Positions 19,710 to 28,635 of a stretch of DNA of 64,000 nucleotides are shown here, in pieces (position 1 is the stretch's first letter; each line of letters opens with the position of its first letter). This DNA comes from Herbaspirillum sp. RTI4. GTDB taxonomy: Bacteria; Pseudomonadota; Gammaproteobacteria; Burkholderiales; Burkholderiaceae_D. Position numbers and translations under genes: made by a program. The stretch spans positions 3,596,001-3,660,000 of the forward strand of contig NZ_JAVIWQ010000002.1 in the NCBI RefSeq assembly GCF_034313965.1. The letters run 5' to 3'. Under the pieces are notes generated by a model. It had not been told where the DNA came from, did no database searches, and saw only the letters and a list, made by a program, of their open reading frames with translations.

Positions 19710-20750
19710 CTAGCCGAGACTTTTCCTTCTCAGGTGTTTTTGTGGCACAGCATGCAAGGGCTCTGCCTTGATAGTTGCAGCAATAAACACCTCGAGATTT
19801 CTTCCCTCCAAGGCCATTTTATTTTTCTTATACCTTGCGCCATGCATCACCAGATCGCTCAGGTAGGCAATGTATTGCGCATTGACCTCCGCATTTCTCA
19901 ATGGAGAGATACGCACCTTATTCAGGTAGTGAAGCATGTCGATTAATTTTTCAGGCGCGCTAAGAGCGCTTCCGCCCATGTCATTGGTACCCAGAGCAAT
20001 GTGGGTCAGTTCATGGATGAGGAGATGCGCAATGTTCTCTTTCGACGCATTTTTAAGAAAGCTGTTTTTGACGTGAATGTATTTCCTGAAATGGCGCGTC
20101 ACAAAACTGTTCGTCATTAACGCCGCTTTCAATGCAAAGGCATCGGCCGGTATGCTTTCCGAGTCGAAACCGCTGAATTTATGCATGTTCTTTTTCATGA
20201 AATCGGCGGCTTCTATCGTTCTGGTGATGTTGTCCGACACCTCTTTTTCGTCTGTTTTAACGTGCTTGAAAAATACCCCATTGAGCCACGCAATTTCCTC
20301 CTGGTATTCCGCATTGCCAAGCGCGGCATGCGCGACGCAAAGAATCATGCGGGCATGATCGAGCCCTTCTGTCAGCCTGTTATGTTCGTCGGTATATCGC
20401 CACCGGACGTCCTCAATAAAATTCCCCGCAGCAAGCTCGCACCCGGCCCCAATAAACGCCGCCGCCATACCAATTCCAAACAGCGAAGCAGCGCTTTGAT
20501 TGAGTGTTGCCGCAATGCCAACACTAATGCCGGAGGCAAGCGCCGCACTGGAAGTAGCTTCGCCAAAAAAGGTCGGGACGATAGCGCCGAGGGCATTATT
20601 TCTTGCGGCAATAAACCGTTTCGTCAGCGGTAATGAAGCGGACTTTTTATCAGACCCAACATGGTCAGACGTAATATTTTTTATAGCGCATGGCATGCAT
20701 TGCAATGGGATGCTATTTCCGGTCTTTGGTCCTGATAGCGGCATCGGCAT
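19710..20750 (-). CDS. Predicted HExxH zinc metalloprotease, aspzincin-like; possible effector
   Basis: A 346-residue protein not recognised as a named family. The motif HELTH (His246, Glu247, His250) is followed directly by GTND (Asp257), then 29 residues later by NAEVNAQYIAYL. HExxH plus GTxD plus a downstream NA-x-x-Y-like block is the layout of M35-type aspzincin proteases, in which the Asp is the third zinc ligand. Residues 51-110 are Gly/Ala-rich and hydrophobic, perhaps membrane-interacting. There is no classical signal peptide, and the N-terminus is Pro/Ser/Thr-containing. The first ATG is at 20750; the second (20744) is better spaced from AAGGA. It is divergent from another unknown gene. 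Confidence 0.6.
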   Translation of the reverse strand: MPMPLSGPKTGNSIPLQCMPCAIKNITSDHVGSDKKSASLPLTKRFIAARNNALGAIVPTFFGEATSSAALASGISVGIAATLNQSAASLFGIGMAAAFIGAGCELAAGNFIEDVRWRYTDEHNRLTEGLDHARMILCVAHAALGNAEYQEEIAWLNGVFFKHVKTDEKEVSDNITRTIEAADFMKKNMHKFSGFDSESIPADAFALKAALMTNSFVTRHFRKYIHVKNSFLKNASKENIAHLLIHELTHIALGTNDMGGSALSAPEKLIDMLHYLNKVRISPLRNAEVNAQYIAYLSDLVMHGARYKKNKMALEGRNLEVFIAATIKAEPLHAVPQKHLRRKSLG

Positions 20751-21319
20751 TTTCCTTTTCAGACTGTCTGAATACAGATTGTCACAAGATCAATTCTTTC
20801 CCGACAGAGCAACGCCAATCGGGACATCCTTTGAGAGAGCCCATCGGAATGGGTTCGATATAAAAATTATCAATTTTTCCCCATATCCGCATCGACAGCA
20901 TCGGCAAAAAAAACCGCTCCTCAAACCTTCATCATGGCACCTCGCCGCACACAGCAACTTCTATCATCAACTTTGGTGGATCAGCAAAAATAATTCCCTT
21001 AGATCGTATTAGTCGCGACTAAGGTGTCGCATCAATTCCAGAATAAATACAAAATAGCGATAGAAAAAACCAGCGCCACAAGCTCTGAATAAATGTAGCA
21101 AACAACATAATCGCAGTGGATGAAACACAAGCATTTGATTACGGCGCATCATCATCCAAAAATGTGGCCGTACAGCGGCTCCGTACATTGGCGCCGCACA
21201 GTCGGTCAATCAGAATTATCCGCTGAATTTTCATCCTTCAAATCGCTCAAAAATCTGCGACGACTCCAAGAAATAGACGACTCTAAAGCATTGTCGATCA
21301 CATTAGAAAAAGGTAATTT
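20751..21319. other. Long AT-rich divergent intergenic region
   Basis: About 569 bases between the predicted metalloprotease (minus) and an unknown gene (plus), noticeably more AT-rich than the surrounding operons. A perfect 14-bp palindrome, TTAGTCGCGACTAA, is at 21009-21022. I see no further gene with a ribosome-binding site. Confidence 0.5.
21009..21022. promoter_or_regulatory. Perfect 14-bp palindrome, possible operator
   Basis: TTAGTCGCGACTAA is self-complementary over 14 bases and lies midway between two divergent accessory genes. It could bind a dimeric regulator of one or both. Confidence 0.4.
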
Positions 21320-22261
21320 ATGACCGTCACCCATGTGCATAGCACCTCTCCCGTTTCAAGTCGACAGCAAGCACATCAAGCGACTGAATCGCCAGTCACT
21401 CAGCCGGTTTCCGCCCATCTCAAACAATACCGGGCCGACAATGACGACCACCTCGTCAAACAATTCGCTCTTGAATGTGCCGTGGCACTAGGCAAAGCAC
21501 TGCAACAGTTGAGCAAAGAGATTTACCGCCACGTACAGGCATTTCCCGGAGAAGCCCGACTGCGCACACTTCTGCAGCAACCGGAAATAGAGGCCCGTTT
21601 CGGAAAAATTGACCCGTTGGCGCTGGTGAAATGCGACATCAGCAAGGCGCATCTGAAGGAAGAGGCCATGCTGATGGCTGTCGTGCTATTGCTCACGTCA
21701 GAACCGGAACGCGTGGAAAACAATATTATTTATATCGACAACAGCAACCCCGCAAAAAAATCAGATTTCAAAATCTGCGCCTGGGAAAATCTTTATTGGG
21801 TGGAATCGGATGAGGAGCCCATACAGCCGCTGGAAATATGGCATCTCAACGAATGTGAGTCTGCACTGGATCTTGACGAGCATTTGACGCTGGAAGAATT
21901 GCAGGAGATGCAAAAGGAAGCCATCGGAAACAATGGAAAAAACGGCGTCTATGATGATGAAGCTGAGCAACAGTTGGCAATAAAAATGGCCGATCGCGAA
22001 GCTCTCTTTGCGCTCAGAAAAAAAGCCGCCGAATACGTGCGCTCACCCGCCATCCAGGAGAAGACGATCGAAATCAGTTTCAGGGAAATTGTTTCTAAGG
22101 ATGAGGTGTCGGAATCAGAAATTCGCGCTACTGCAAAACGACAGGAGGCCGAAAGCAAGGCCCCCTCTTTGACATGGCAAGTCTCCGAAAAAGACTCGCT
22201 GGCACGGCGTGGCCTGCTCGGTCTGAAGCAGTTATCGGTCATCTACGATAACTATGAGTAA
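21320..22261 (+). CDS. Uncharacterised protein, possible effector
   Basis: A 313-residue soluble protein that I do not recognise. The first 35 residues are rich in Ser, Thr, His, Gln and Pro with no signal peptide. A largely helical body follows, with an acidic stretch around 170-215 (ESDEEPIQPLE, LDLDEHLTLEELQEMQ) and charged helices to the end. AAGGT precedes the ATG by six bases. A disordered polar N-terminus before a helical body occurs in type III-secreted proteins, but no secretion genes are in the window, so this is only a possibility. It forms a divergent pair with the predicted metalloprotease. Confidence 0.55.
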   Translation: MTVTHVHSTSPVSSRQQAHQATESPVTQPVSAHLKQYRADNDDHLVKQFALECAVALGKALQQLSKEIYRHVQAFPGEARLRTLLQQPEIEARFGKIDPLALVKCDISKAHLKEEAMLMAVVLLLTSEPERVENNIIYIDNSNPAKKSDFKICAWENLYWVESDEEPIQPLEIWHLNECESALDLDEHLTLEELQEMQKEAIGNNGKNGVYDDEAEQQLAIKMADREALFALRKKAAEYVRSPAIQEKTIEISFREIVSKDEVSESEIRATAKRQEAESKAPSLTWQVSEKDSLARRGLLGLKQLSVIYDNYE

Positions 22262-22293
22262 ATAAAAAGCGTCAGCGATAACTCAGAACTTCA

Positions 22294-22515
22294 TCACACC
22301 ATTGCTTTGTGCCGCTTGACCGCTTCCAGCACGATCTCCGACAAACCAGCGCCGTTCTCTTCCTCAATATATTTCATGAAGGCCACCCGCATGCGGGTTT
22401 CCCAGGAACGGCGCAAGTGCATTCCCAGATCCTCTATCGCTTGTTCGCGGTCAGGCATGGTTTCAAAAAAACTACCAATCTGATTGGCCATTTTGACCAG
22501 GTTATGCACGTCCAT
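22294..22515 (-). CDS. fdsD: NAD-dependent formate dehydrogenase delta subunit
   Basis: A 73-residue helical protein, MDVHNLVKMANQIGSFFETMPD, matching FdsD, the small subunit at the end of fds operons. FdsD is needed for assembly or activity of the soluble enzyme. It ends the fdsG-fdsB-fdsA-fdhD-fdsD cluster. Confidence 0.92.
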   Translation of the reverse strand: MDVHNLVKMANQIGSFFETMPDREQAIEDLGMHLRRSWETRMRVAFMKYIEEENGAGLSEIVLEAVKRHKAMV

Positions 22516-22551
22516 TGTGTTGCTCCCGAATTACTGCATAGTCAAATAAAG

Positions 22552-23403
22552 CTACGATCCGCCAAGCTCGATCAGGCGCTGCCGTCCGCTATACACCGCA
22601 TGGCTTTGCTCGCGCAGAAAACCGATCAGCGTCACATTGCATTCTTCCGCCAGCCTGATCGCCAGCGCGGTCGGCGCTGAAATCGCAGCAACCATGCCGA
22701 TACCGACGGTCGCCGCTTTCTGCACCATTTCATAACTGGCCCGACTGGTAATGAGCACCGCACCAGACGCAAAATCCACATCGCGCAGAACCAGCGCACC
22801 GATCAGTTTGTCCAGCGCGTTATGACGGCCGACATCTTCCCGCAGCAGGACAATTTCGCCATCGCTACCCAGCCAGGCGGCGGCATGCGTCGCACCAGTA
22901 CGTTGCTGCAATCGCTGACGTTCCTGCATTGCCAGCCGTGCTGCATGCAAGGTCAAGCCGGAGAAATGCGCGGTGTCGCTGCGCACTGCCGGAGGATGCC
23001 GTACGGCCTGCTGCAAGGTTTCCGCACCGCATAATCCACAACCAGTGCGCCCGGTCAGATTGCGCCGTTTTTCCTTCAATGCAACGAAGCGTTCGCTGGC
23101 GATGCGCATCTGCACCTGCATGCCTTCCGCACCGTCAACCACCTCGCACTCATACCATTCACTACGGTCGGCAACGATGCCTTCGGTCAAAGAAAAACCG
23201 AGCGCAAAATCTTCCAGATCGTCTGGCGTCGCCATCATCACCGCGTGCGAAATGCCGTTGTATTCCAAAGCTACGGCACACTCTTCCGCCACCAGATCGC
23301 GACCGGGCTGCATCTGCCCGCTCTGCCCAATCTGTTCCTTGCGCCAGTTCCACACGTCCACTTCCGCCACGGTTTGCGTGGCGGTTGAATCTAGCGGAGT
23401 CAT
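22552..23403 (-). CDS. fdhD: Formate dehydrogenase accessory sulfurtransferase FdhD/FdsC
   Basis: Supplies the sulfido ligand to the molybdenum cofactor of formate dehydrogenase. It has 283 residues; the conserved cysteine motif GCGLCG (Cys122, Cys125) and the C-terminal REDVGRHNALDKLIG and SRASYEMVQKAA blocks are present. The start MTPLDSTATQ overlaps the fdsA stop by four bases (ATGA), indicating coupling. Confidence 0.94.
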   Translation of the reverse strand: MTPLDSTATQTVAEVDVWNWRKEQIGQSGQMQPGRDLVAEECAVALEYNGISHAVMMATPDDLEDFALGFSLTEGIVADRSEWYECEVVDGAEGMQVQMRIASERFVALKEKRRNLTGRTGCGLCGAETLQQAVRHPPAVRSDTAHFSGLTLHAARLAMQERQRLQQRTGATHAAAWLGSDGEIVLLREDVGRHNALDKLIGALVLRDVDFASGAVLITSRASYEMVQKAATVGIGMVAAISAPTALAIRLAEECNVTLIGFLREQSHAVYSGRQRLIELGGS

Positions 23404-26294
23404 TTCCCGGCAGTGCTCAGTGCAGCCTCGCTTTGCTCGCCCTTCAACAAATCCAACTGTTGAAGATTGACCCGATGGAATTCCTGCTGCCATTCCGACG
23501 CCGGCAAAGTTTTTGACTTGGCCAGACTTTGCGGCACCGGCAACACCTGCACTGCCGTGACCTTGTATTCAGGGCAATTCGTGGCCCAGTCGGAGTTATC
23601 CGTCGTGATCACATTGGCACCCGATTCAGGGAAATGGAAGGTGGTATACACCACGCCCGGTTGCACCCGCTCAGTCAGCGTGGCGCGCAATACCGTTTGA
23701 CCGGCACGCGATTCAATGCCCACCCAGTCGTCCTGCTTGATGCCGCGATCTTCAGCATCATGCGGATGAATTTCCAAGCGGTCTTCACTGTGCCACTGAA
23801 TATTTTCAGTGCGTCGTGTCTGCGCGCCAACATTGTATTGCGACAAAATCCGGCCCGTCGTCAGAATCAATGGGAAACGCAGCGTGACTTTTTCATCCGT
23901 CGCCAGATATTGGGTGTTGATGAATTTACCCTTGCCGCGCACGAATTGGCCAATGTGCATGACCGGCGTGCCTTCCGGCGCATCGTCATTACAAGGCCAT
24001 TGGATGCTGCCCAACTTGTCCAGACGTGCGTAACTCACGCCCTTGAAGGTCGGTGTCAGTGCCGCGATTTCATCCATGATTTCCGAAGGATGCTTGTAGT
24101 TCATCGGATAACCGAGTGCGGCTGCCAGCGCGACTGTCACTTCCCAGTCCGCCTTGCCTGCCTTGGCCGGCATCACTTTGCGTACGCGCGAAATGCGACG
24201 TTCGGCATTGGTGAAGGTGCCGTCTTTTTCCAGGAACGAAGAACCGGGCAGGAACACATGCGCGTACTTGGCGGTTTCGTTGAGGAACAAGTCTTGCACC
24301 ACCACGCATTGCATGGCTGACAGTGCGGCAATCACATGCTGAGTATCAGGGTCGGATTGAACGATGTCCTCACCTTCGCAATACAGGCCGAGGAAACTGC
24401 CATCCATGGCGGCGTCGAACATGTTGGGAATCCGCAGACCCGGTTCCGGGCTGAGCGTAACGCCCCATGCCTGTTCGAACTCGGTGCGCACGGTGGTATC
24501 GGAAACGTGACGATAGCCTGGCAATTCGTGCGGGAAAGAACCCATGTCGCACGAACCCTGCACATTGTTTTGTCCACGCAGAGGATTGACACCGACACCT
24601 AAACGGCCGACGTTGCCGGTCGCCATCGCCAGATTGGCGATACCGATGACCATGGTCGAACCTTGTGCATGTTCTGTCACACCGAGGCCGTAATAAATCG
24701 CTGCATTGCCGCCAGTAGCAAACAAACGGGCCGCGCCGCGCAAAGCATCGGCGGGAACGCCGGTCACTTCCGCCATGGCTTCAGGCGAGTTTTCCGGCTT
24801 CAATACGAAGTCTTTCCAGTCTTTATAGGATTGCTCTTCGCAGCGTTCAGCGACATAGCTTTCATCCTGCAAACCTTCAGACACAATCACATGCGCCATT
24901 GCCGTAATCAGCGCGACATTGGTGCCGGGTTTCAGTTTGAGATGGTAGTCCGCCTGAACGTGCGGCGAGCGAACCAGTTCAGTCGTGCGCGGATCGACAA
25001 TGATCAGCTTGGCACCCTGACGCAGGCGACGCTTCATTTGCGACGCAAATACCGGATGTGCCGCTACAGGATTGGCACCGATGATCATGATCACATCGGA
25101 TTGCATGACGGAATCGAAGGTCTGCGTACCGGCAGATTCACCCAGCGTTTGCTTCAGACCATAGCCGGTCGGCGAATGGCAGACGCGGGCGCAGGTATCG
25201 ACGTTGTTGTTACCGAAGGCAGCGCGCACCAGCTTTTGCACCAGATAGGTTTCTTCGTTGGTGCAACGGGAGGAAGTGATACCGCCGATGGAATCGCGTC
25301 CATGCTCGCTCTGAATACGGCGGAATTCACTGGCGGCATAGGCCAGCGCTTCTTCCCACGATACTTCGCGCCAAGGGTCGGTGATGTTCTTGCGAATCAT
25401 GGGATTGAGCATGCGGTCTTTGTGCGTCGCGTAACCGAAGGCAAAACGCCCCTTCACGCACGAGTGACCGTGGTTGGCTTGTCCGTCTTTATTCGGCACC
25501 ATGCGCACCACTTCATTGCCCTTCATTTCTGCCTTGAACGAGCAGCCGACGCCGCAATAAGCACAGGTCGTAATCTTGCTGTGCTCGGCCTGACCCATCA
25601 TGATGACGGTTTTTTCTGTCAGCGTTGCAGTCGGGCAGGCTTGCACGCAAGCGCCGCAGGAAACGCATTCCGATTCCATGAAACTATCCATCTGACCGGC
25701 CGACACGCGCGACTCAAAACCACGGCCGTCGATAGTCAATGCAAACGTCCCCTGGGTTTCTTCGCAGGCGCGCACACAGCGGTTGCAGACGATACATTTG
25801 GAAGGATCGTAGGTGAAGTAGGGATTCGATTCATCCTTCTTCATATCCAGATGGTTAGCCCCGTCGTAGCCGTAACGCACTTCGCGCAGGCCCACAGTGC
25901 CGGCCATGTCTTGCAATTCGCAATTGCCGTTGGTCGGGCAGGTAAGGCAGTCGAGCGGGTGATCGGAGATATACAACTCCATCACGCCGCGTCGGATATC
26001 GGCCAGCTTGGGCGATTGCGTGACAACTTTCATGCCGGGTTCGCACGGGGTGGTGCAAGAGGCCGGATAGCCCTTGCGACCGGCGATTTCCACCAGACAC
26101 AGACGGCAGGAGCCAAACGGTTCCAGACTGTCGGTCGCGCATAATTTCGGCACGTTGACACCGGCGTCGACTGCCGCTCGCATGACCGATGTGCCGACCG
26201 GCACTTCAATCGATACGCCGTCGATTTCCAGCGTGATCAGTTTTTCGGACGCACTTTTTGGGGTGCCGTAGTCGATATCGTTAAGTTGATTCAT
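23400..26294 (-). CDS. fdsA: NAD-dependent formate dehydrogenase alpha (molybdenum) subunit
   Basis: Catalytic subunit oxidising formate to CO2, 964 residues. An N-terminal [2Fe-2S] domain has CXXXXXXXXXXCXXC-type ligands near 52-66. Next come a complex-I G-type Cys/His region (about 110-125) and two [4Fe-4S] ferredoxin motifs (CIVCNRCVRAC, CVSCGACVQAC). A CAYCGVGCSF cluster site (near 244) leads to the molybdopterin domains. CARVCHSPTGYG carries the probable Mo ligand Cys372 followed by His373. This is the cysteine form, not selenocysteine. The C-terminal MopB domain has TGRILSQYN. It receives and passes electrons to FdsB/FdsG. Confidence 0.97.
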   Translation of the reverse strand: MNQLNDIDYGTPKSASEKLITLEIDGVSIEVPVGTSVMRAAVDAGVNVPKLCATDSLEPFGSCRLCLVEIAGRKGYPASCTTPCEPGMKVVTQSPKLADIRRGVMELYISDHPLDCLTCPTNGNCELQDMAGTVGLREVRYGYDGANHLDMKKDESNPYFTYDPSKCIVCNRCVRACEETQGTFALTIDGRGFESRVSAGQMDSFMESECVSCGACVQACPTATLTEKTVIMMGQAEHSKITTCAYCGVGCSFKAEMKGNEVVRMVPNKDGQANHGHSCVKGRFAFGYATHKDRMLNPMIRKNITDPWREVSWEEALAYAASEFRRIQSEHGRDSIGGITSSRCTNEETYLVQKLVRAAFGNNNVDTCARVCHSPTGYGLKQTLGESAGTQTFDSVMQSDVIMIIGANPVAAHPVFASQMKRRLRQGAKLIIVDPRTTELVRSPHVQADYHLKLKPGTNVALITAMAHVIVSEGLQDESYVAERCEEQSYKDWKDFVLKPENSPEAMAEVTGVPADALRGAARLFATGGNAAIYYGLGVTEHAQGSTMVIGIANLAMATGNVGRLGVGVNPLRGQNNVQGSCDMGSFPHELPGYRHVSDTTVRTEFEQAWGVTLSPEPGLRIPNMFDAAMDGSFLGLYCEGEDIVQSDPDTQHVIAALSAMQCVVVQDLFLNETAKYAHVFLPGSSFLEKDGTFTNAERRISRVRKVMPAKAGKADWEVTVALAAALGYPMNYKHPSEIMDEIAALTPTFKGVSYARLDKLGSIQWPCNDDAPEGTPVMHIGQFVRGKGKFINTQYLATDEKVTLRFPLILTTGRILSQYNVGAQTRRTENIQWHSEDRLEIHPHDAEDRGIKQDDWVGIESRAGQTVLRATLTERVQPGVVYTTFHFPESGANVITTDNSDWATNCPEYKVTAVQVLPVPQSLAKSKTLPASEWQQEFHRVNLQQLDLLKGEQSEAALSTAGK

Positions 26295-26361
26295 GATGAG
26301 ATTCCTTCACTCTTTGGCTAGCGCGGCCGGACAATACCGCCGCGCATGGCGCTCAATGACA

Positions 26362-27921
26362 TTAAATGGCAGCTGACGCCGCCTGCGTAACAGGACCAAA
26401 ATCTTCAGGGAAATAATTCAGTGCCGACAACACCGGATACGGTGTCATGCTGCCCATGGCGCACAGTGAACCGTTGACCATGGTGTCGCACAAATCGCGC
26501 AGCAGATGCACTTGCTGGGTGCGGTTGTCGTCGGCAATGATTTTGTCGATGACTTCCACGCCGCGGGTCGAACCGATGCGGCATGGCGTGCATTTGCCGC
26601 AGGATTCGACGGCACAGAAGTGCATGGCATAACGCGCCTGCTTCGCCATATCGACCGTATCGTCGAATACCACGACGCCGCCGTGACCGAGCATCGCGCC
26701 GACTGCGGCGAAGGCTTCGTAATCGAGCGGTGTATCGAACAGATGATCTGGCAGATAAGGACCAAGCGGGCCACCGACCTGCACCGACCGAATAGGCCGA
26801 CCACTCTCGGTACCGCGGCCGAAATCGTTGAGCAAAGCGCGCAATGTCAGGCCGAATGCTTTTTCAACCAGCCCGCCGTGCAGGACATTGCCAGCCAGTT
26901 GGAATGGCAGCGTGCCGAGCGAACGTCCCTGCCCATAGCCTTTGTAATAGGCTGCGCCGCGCGCCATGATGATAGGCACGCTGGCAAGAGAAATCACATT
27001 GTTGATGACGGTGGGCTGTCCGAACAAACCCTGAATTGCCGGCAGTGGCGGCTTGGCGCGCACCAGGCCGCGTCGTCCTTCCAGACTTTCCAGCATCGCG
27101 GTTTCTTCGCCGCAGATATAGGCGCCAGCAGCCTTGCGCACAGTCAGATTGAACTCTTTCCCGGAACCCAGAATGTTGCTTCCAAGATAACCGGCGGCGT
27201 TGGCAGCGACAATCGCTTCGTTCAGCGCAATGATGGCGTGCGGATATTCGGAACGGACGTAGATGTAACCTTCGGTGGCACCGACGGCGACGGCAGCAAT
27301 CGTCATTCCTTCAATCAGAACGAAGGGGTCGCATTCCATGATCATGCGATCGGAAAACGTACCGGAGTCGCCTTCATCGGCATTACACACCACGTATTTC
27401 TGCGCGGCGGGCGCGTTGAGCACCGTGTTCCATTTGATACCGGTCGGAAAGGCTGCACCGCCACGGCCACGCAGGCCGGAGTCGGTCATTTCTTTCACAA
27501 TCGCGGCACCATCCATGGTCAAGGTGCGTTGCAGTCCGGCATAGCCTTCGTGCGCAATGTAATCGCTCAGCGAGACCGGATCGGTAATACCGACCCGCGC
27601 AAAAGTCAGACGCTCCTGGTTTTTCAGAAAGTCGATCTTGTCGGTCAGGCCTTGCGACAAGGCGTGCGTTCCGCCTTTCAACAGTCCGGCGTCGAACAGT
27701 CCGGCAACATCCCCGGCATCGACCGGGCCATAGGCGACACGGCCTTCCGGCGTTGCCACTTCTACCATTGGTTCCAGCCAGAACATGCCGCGCGAGCCGT
27801 TGCGCACGATGCTGACGGCTTCACCACGGGCTTCTGCTTCGCGTCGTATGGCGGCGACGACTTGTTCGGCTCCCAGCGCAACGGCGGTGGAATCGCGTGG
27901 TACATAAATAATGGTGCTCAT
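26362..27921 (-). CDS. fdsB: NAD-dependent formate dehydrogenase beta (FMN/NAD) subunit
   Basis: Diaphorase subunit of 519 residues, a fusion of a thioredoxin-like N-terminus to a NuoF-like domain. FMN/NADH-binding blocks GLRGRGGAAFPTGIKW, CNADEGDSGTFSDR and YICGEETAMLESLEGRRG are intact. The C-terminal [4Fe-4S] site is ESCGKCTPCRIG. It passes formate-derived electrons to NAD+. The start overlaps the fdsG stop by four bases. Confidence 0.97.
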   Translation of the reverse strand: MSTIIYVPRDSTAVALGAEQVVAAIRREAEARGEAVSIVRNGSRGMFWLEPMVEVATPEGRVAYGPVDAGDVAGLFDAGLLKGGTHALSQGLTDKIDFLKNQERLTFARVGITDPVSLSDYIAHEGYAGLQRTLTMDGAAIVKEMTDSGLRGRGGAAFPTGIKWNTVLNAPAAQKYVVCNADEGDSGTFSDRMIMECDPFVLIEGMTIAAVAVGATEGYIYVRSEYPHAIIALNEAIVAANAAGYLGSNILGSGKEFNLTVRKAAGAYICGEETAMLESLEGRRGLVRAKPPLPAIQGLFGQPTVINNVISLASVPIIMARGAAYYKGYGQGRSLGTLPFQLAGNVLHGGLVEKAFGLTLRALLNDFGRGTESGRPIRSVQVGGPLGPYLPDHLFDTPLDYEAFAAVGAMLGHGGVVVFDDTVDMAKQARYAMHFCAVESCGKCTPCRIGSTRGVEVIDKIIADDNRTQQVHLLRDLCDTMVNGSLCAMGSMTPYPVLSALNYFPEDFGPVTQAASAAI

Positions 27922-28397
27922 GGGGTACCCCGCTTGGCGCCAATCAGGCGATCCAGTTTGTCTGCGCCCACACGGGCATGTAGTTCATCGTTAATCATGA
28001 TGTTGGGGCCGCAGGCACATTGGCCTAGGCAGTACACCGATTCCAGCGTGAATTGACCATCGCTGCTGGTTGCATGAAATTTGCAATCGAGCAAAGTTTC
28101 CGCATGCTGCGCCAGCGCTTCGCCGCCGCGTGCCTGACAGGCTTCGGCGCGACAAATTTGCACAACATTTTTACCGGCCGGATGCTGACGGAAAAAATGA
28201 TAAAAAGAAATGACGCCGTGAATTTCGGCCCGCGACAAGTTGAGCTCATCGGCAATCAGTGGCACCACGTCGGCAGGAATGAAGCCGATGGCCTCCTGAA
28301 CGGCGTGCAAGACGGGCAACAAGCTGCCACGTTCTTGGCTGTGGGCGGTGATGGCAGCCTTGGCCGCATCGATATCGAATGGATATTGTCTGTTCAT
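27918..28397 (-). CDS. fdsG: NAD-dependent formate dehydrogenase gamma subunit
   Basis: NuoE-like [2Fe-2S] subunit of 159 residues. The cluster ligands are in CRAEACQ and CLGQCACGP. The start MNRQYPFDID is preceded by GGAGAGAG; a start nine codons earlier is less likely. First structural gene of the fds operon, 239 bases downstream of the transporter gene. Confidence 0.95.
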   Translation of the reverse strand: MNRQYPFDIDAAKAAITAHSQERGSLLPVLHAVQEAIGFIPADVVPLIADELNLSRAEIHGVISFYHFFRQHPAGKNVVQICRAEACQARGGEALAQHAETLLDCKFHATSSDGQFTLESVYCLGQCACGPNIMINDELHARVGADKLDRLIGAKRGTP

Positions 28398-28451
28398 GAA
28401 CTCTCTCCTGCTGGAGCCGCACAATAGCGGCGTTACTAGTTTAGAACTTAC

Positions 28452-28548
28452 GCAAAAGGCCGCTCGCGTTATTGCATCGGGTTATTGCATCGCTTTGCCC
28501 TACTACGTGTACTGCCTGCGGCAATGCGTCTGGCCATCGGCCTTTTGC
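28452..28548 (-). promoter_or_regulatory. Inverted and direct repeats upstream of fdsG
   Basis: An 11-bp inverted repeat (GCAAAAGGCCG at 28452-28462 and CGGCCTTTTGC at 28538-28548) encloses two copies of a 13-bp direct repeat, GTTATTGCATCGG/C (28468-28493). It lies in the 238-base gap between the transporter gene and fdsG. It could be a stem-loop that separates or attenuates expression of the two, or a regulator site. Confidence 0.4.
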
Positions 28549-28635
28549 ATAAATTCTATAGCTAAAACTGTTGCGATGATGGTCGGCGCGCCGCCGCTTC
28601 ATGCGAGCAGCGCGCCGGCTCATGTGTTGTTGGTT

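Noticed and set aside
24663..26144. Long plus-strand frame opposite fdsA
   Set aside because: Shadow of fdsA; no family motif and composition expected of an antisense frame.
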